From Arthrospiribacter ruber (GTDB lineage: Bacteria > Bacteroidota > Bacteroidia > Cytophagales > Cyclobacteriaceae): a DNA stretch of 64,000 bases. The notes under the pieces were generated by a model that was not told where the DNA came from, did not search any database, and saw only the letters and a program-made list of their open reading frames with translations. The stretch is from positions 186,001 through 250,000 of the forward strand of contig NZ_RPHB01000006.1 in NCBI RefSeq assembly GCF_019343195.1, given 5' to 3'. Position numbers and translations under genes: made by a program. Numbering within the stretch: position 1 is the first letter of the stretch; every line of letters begins with the position of its first letter. Positions 62,572-64,000 of the stretch are shown piece after piece.

Positions 62572-63933
62572 ATGAATCAGCGCAAAGCTTCTCTGGTAGA
62601 AAAGTACAATATACCGGCACCAAGGTATACTTCTTATCCAACTGTTCCATTATGGTCCAATGATCTTAGTGGGGAGTCTTGGAACATCTTGGTAAAAAAA
62701 GCTTTTGATGACTTTAATGACTCAGAAGGGGTAACTCTTTACATACACCTGCCTTATTGTGAAAGTCTATGCACCTACTGTGGGTGTAACAAAAGGATCA
62801 CTAAAAACCATCAGGTAGAAATTCCTTATATAGATGCTGTTATTGAAGAATGGAAACATTACCTGGAAATCTTCGGGAAAAACCCTAATCTATCAGGAAT
62901 TCATTTAGGTGGAGGCACACCAACTTTTTTTTCGCCAGAATCCTTACAAAAACTTCTGGGGTTTATAAGAGATAGTGCAACTGTGCTACCTCATGCAGAA
63001 TTCAGCTTTGAAGGCCATCCCAACAATACTACCAGAGAACATTTGCAGACCTTGTACAATTTAGGATTCAGGAGAGTTTCTTATGGAATTCAGGATTTTG
63101 ACCTTGAGGTACAAAAAACCATTCATAGGATCCAAACCTTCGAAAAGGTGAAAGAGGCCACAGAGTTGGCCAGAGAAATCGGATACACTTCTGTCAATTT
63201 TGATTTGATCTACGGTCTACCTCATCAAAATATGGCCACCATTACTGACACTTTCTCTAAAGTTGCCTCCCTCAAACCTGATCGGATTGCCTATTACAGT
63301 TATGCCCATCTCCCTTCAGTATTCAAAGCCCAGAAAAGTTTTGAGGCTTTTCTCCCCAATGAAACGGAAAAAAGAAGACTGTATGAAAAAGGAAAGGAAA
63401 TCCTATCGGATATGGGATATTTTGAAATAGGTATGGATCACTTTGCTGTAGAAAACGAGCCACTTTATGAAGCTAAGCTTGCCAAAAAGCTACATAGAAA
63501 TTTCATGGGCTATACGACCTCCCCCTCTAGGGTTTTGATAGGCTTGGGCAACAGTTCTATTTCGGATATCTACTATGCTTATGGCCAGAATGACAAAAAT
63601 ATCGATACTTATAAGCAATCCGTTTTGCACAGTCAGTCTCCTATCCAAAAAGGCCATGTGATGTCCGAAACTGACCTCCATACCAAATCCCTGATCTTGG
63701 ACTTGATTTGCAATCACAGTACAGATTGGTCATACGACTTTTTCACTTCTTTAAACTATCAACAGCTGGAAAAGCTCAATGAATATCAAATGGAAGGCTT
63801 GATCAATTACAGTCCGAAAGGCTTGGAAATCCTCAAAGAAGGAATACCTTTTATACGCATTATCTGCATGACATTTGACCAAAGGATGATGGCCAAGAGC
63901 GAAAAACAATTTGGATTCAGCAAAGCCATCTAA
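62572..63933 (+). CDS. hemN: Oxygen-independent coproporphyrinogen III oxidase
   Basis: Radical SAM enzyme that makes protoporphyrinogen IX in heme synthesis without oxygen. The 453 residues begin NIPAPRYTSYPTVPLW, have the cluster motif CESLCTYCGC (Cys-x3-Cys-x2-Cys, near 60) and GGGTPTF (near 115). The start at 62572 (MNQRKAS) was chosen because the longer frame upstream only translates the heptamer repeat. HemN rather than HemW is supported by length and the PRYTSYPT N-terminus. Confidence 0.95.
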   Translation: MNQRKASLVEKYNIPAPRYTSYPTVPLWSNDLSGESWNILVKKAFDDFNDSEGVTLYIHLPYCESLCTYCGCNKRITKNHQVEIPYIDAVIEEWKHYLEIFGKNPNLSGIHLGGGTPTFFSPESLQKLLGFIRDSATVLPHAEFSFEGHPNNTTREHLQTLYNLGFRRVSYGIQDFDLEVQKTIHRIQTFEKVKEATELAREIGYTSVNFDLIYGLPHQNMATITDTFSKVASLKPDRIAYYSYAHLPSVFKAQKSFEAFLPNETEKRRLYEKGKEILSDMGYFEIGMDHFAVENEPLYEAKLAKKLHRNFMGYTTSPSRVLIGLGNSSISDIYYAYGQNDKNIDTYKQSVLHSQSPIQKGHVMSETDLHTKSLILDLICNHSTDWSYDFFTSLNYQQLEKLNEYQMEGLINYSPKGLEILKEGIPFIRIICMTFDQRMMAKSEKQFGFSKAI

Positions 63934-63934
63934 A

Positions 63935-64000
63935 TCAACGGCACATGGTCATTTCTATTTTTTCATCACCATAATCAAATACCTGAAGCTTGGGGCTTAC
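63935..64000 (-). CDS. C-terminal end of an unidentified protein (cut by window edge)
   Basis: The last 66 bases encode, on the minus strand, 21 residues ending DYGDEKIEMTMCR followed by TGA. The frame is open to the window edge and the residue mix looks like protein, but too little is present to name it. It is convergent with hemN, one base from its stop. Confidence 0.4.
   Translation of the reverse strand, partial: VSPKLQVFDYGDEKIEMTMCR

Overview
The window is a continuous piece of chromosome from a member of the Bacteroidota, most likely order Cytophagales and close to Algoriphagus and its relatives; that placement is inferred from gene content and protein style, not from a search. Supporting signs are Bacteroidota-type promoters (TTTG, about 19-20 bp, TAnnTTTG) before several transcription units, few Shine-Dalgarno sequences, several TTG or GTG starts, many short-signal lipoproteins, DUF4249 proteins, a YpdA-type reductase suggesting bacillithiol, and a division/wall cluster ordered mraZ-rsmH-ftsL-ftsI-murE-mraY-murD-ftsW-murG-murC-ftsQ-ftsA-ftsZ without murF.

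Layout. 1-6181 (minus strand): the transcription/translation block, read tRNA-Tyr, tRNA-Gly, tRNA-Thr, tuf, then tRNA-Trp, secE, nusG, rplK, rplA, rplJ, rplL and the 5' part of rpoB, which runs off the left edge. 6252-13344: an M1 peptidase lipoprotein, a biotin carrier protein, pyrH-frr, two tandem purine nucleoside phosphorylases and an FMN reductase. 13347-28710 (minus): the complete 13-gene dcw cluster. 29185-41918: a mixed metabolic region with a thioredoxin-like lipoprotein, polyprenyl diphosphate synthase, a PlsB-like acyltransferase overlapping gpsA, an APC permease, a nucleoside hydrolase joined to a PQQ dehydrogenase, YpdA, an NRDE protein and an old yellow enzyme. 42025-46836 (minus): four lipoprotein genes, three of them DUF4249 paralogs. 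47195-49521: a BlaI-type repressor and an M56 sensor peptidase, with two matching operators flanking the promoter. 49629-54600 (minus): thrA-thrB-thrC preceded by a previously unmarked Thr/Ile-rich leader peptide. 55069-61611: small envelope proteins, an SDR, an MscS channel, an alkyltransferase-like protein, an XRE regulator, a solute symporter, clpS and recR. 61621-62290: tRNA-Ala followed by three damaged tRNA-like copies and a small GIY-YIG nuclease gene. 62572-63933: hemN. The last 66 bases hold the end of a minus-strand gene.

Most of the window is housekeeping. The parts that look new or poorly described are: (1) the tRNA-Ala array in which a GIY-YIG nuclease gene lies between tRNA-like copies and takes its last codons and stop codon from one of them; (2) the three-copy DUF4249 lipoprotein operon with a divergent cysteine cluster and no TonB receptor beside it; (3) the candidate thr leader peptide; (4) the BlaI/M56 pair with two TACGA-N6-TCGTA operators; (5) two non-coding elements with inverted repeats, one with a 10-bp direct repeat at its ends; and (6) 7-bp tandem repeats at two places.
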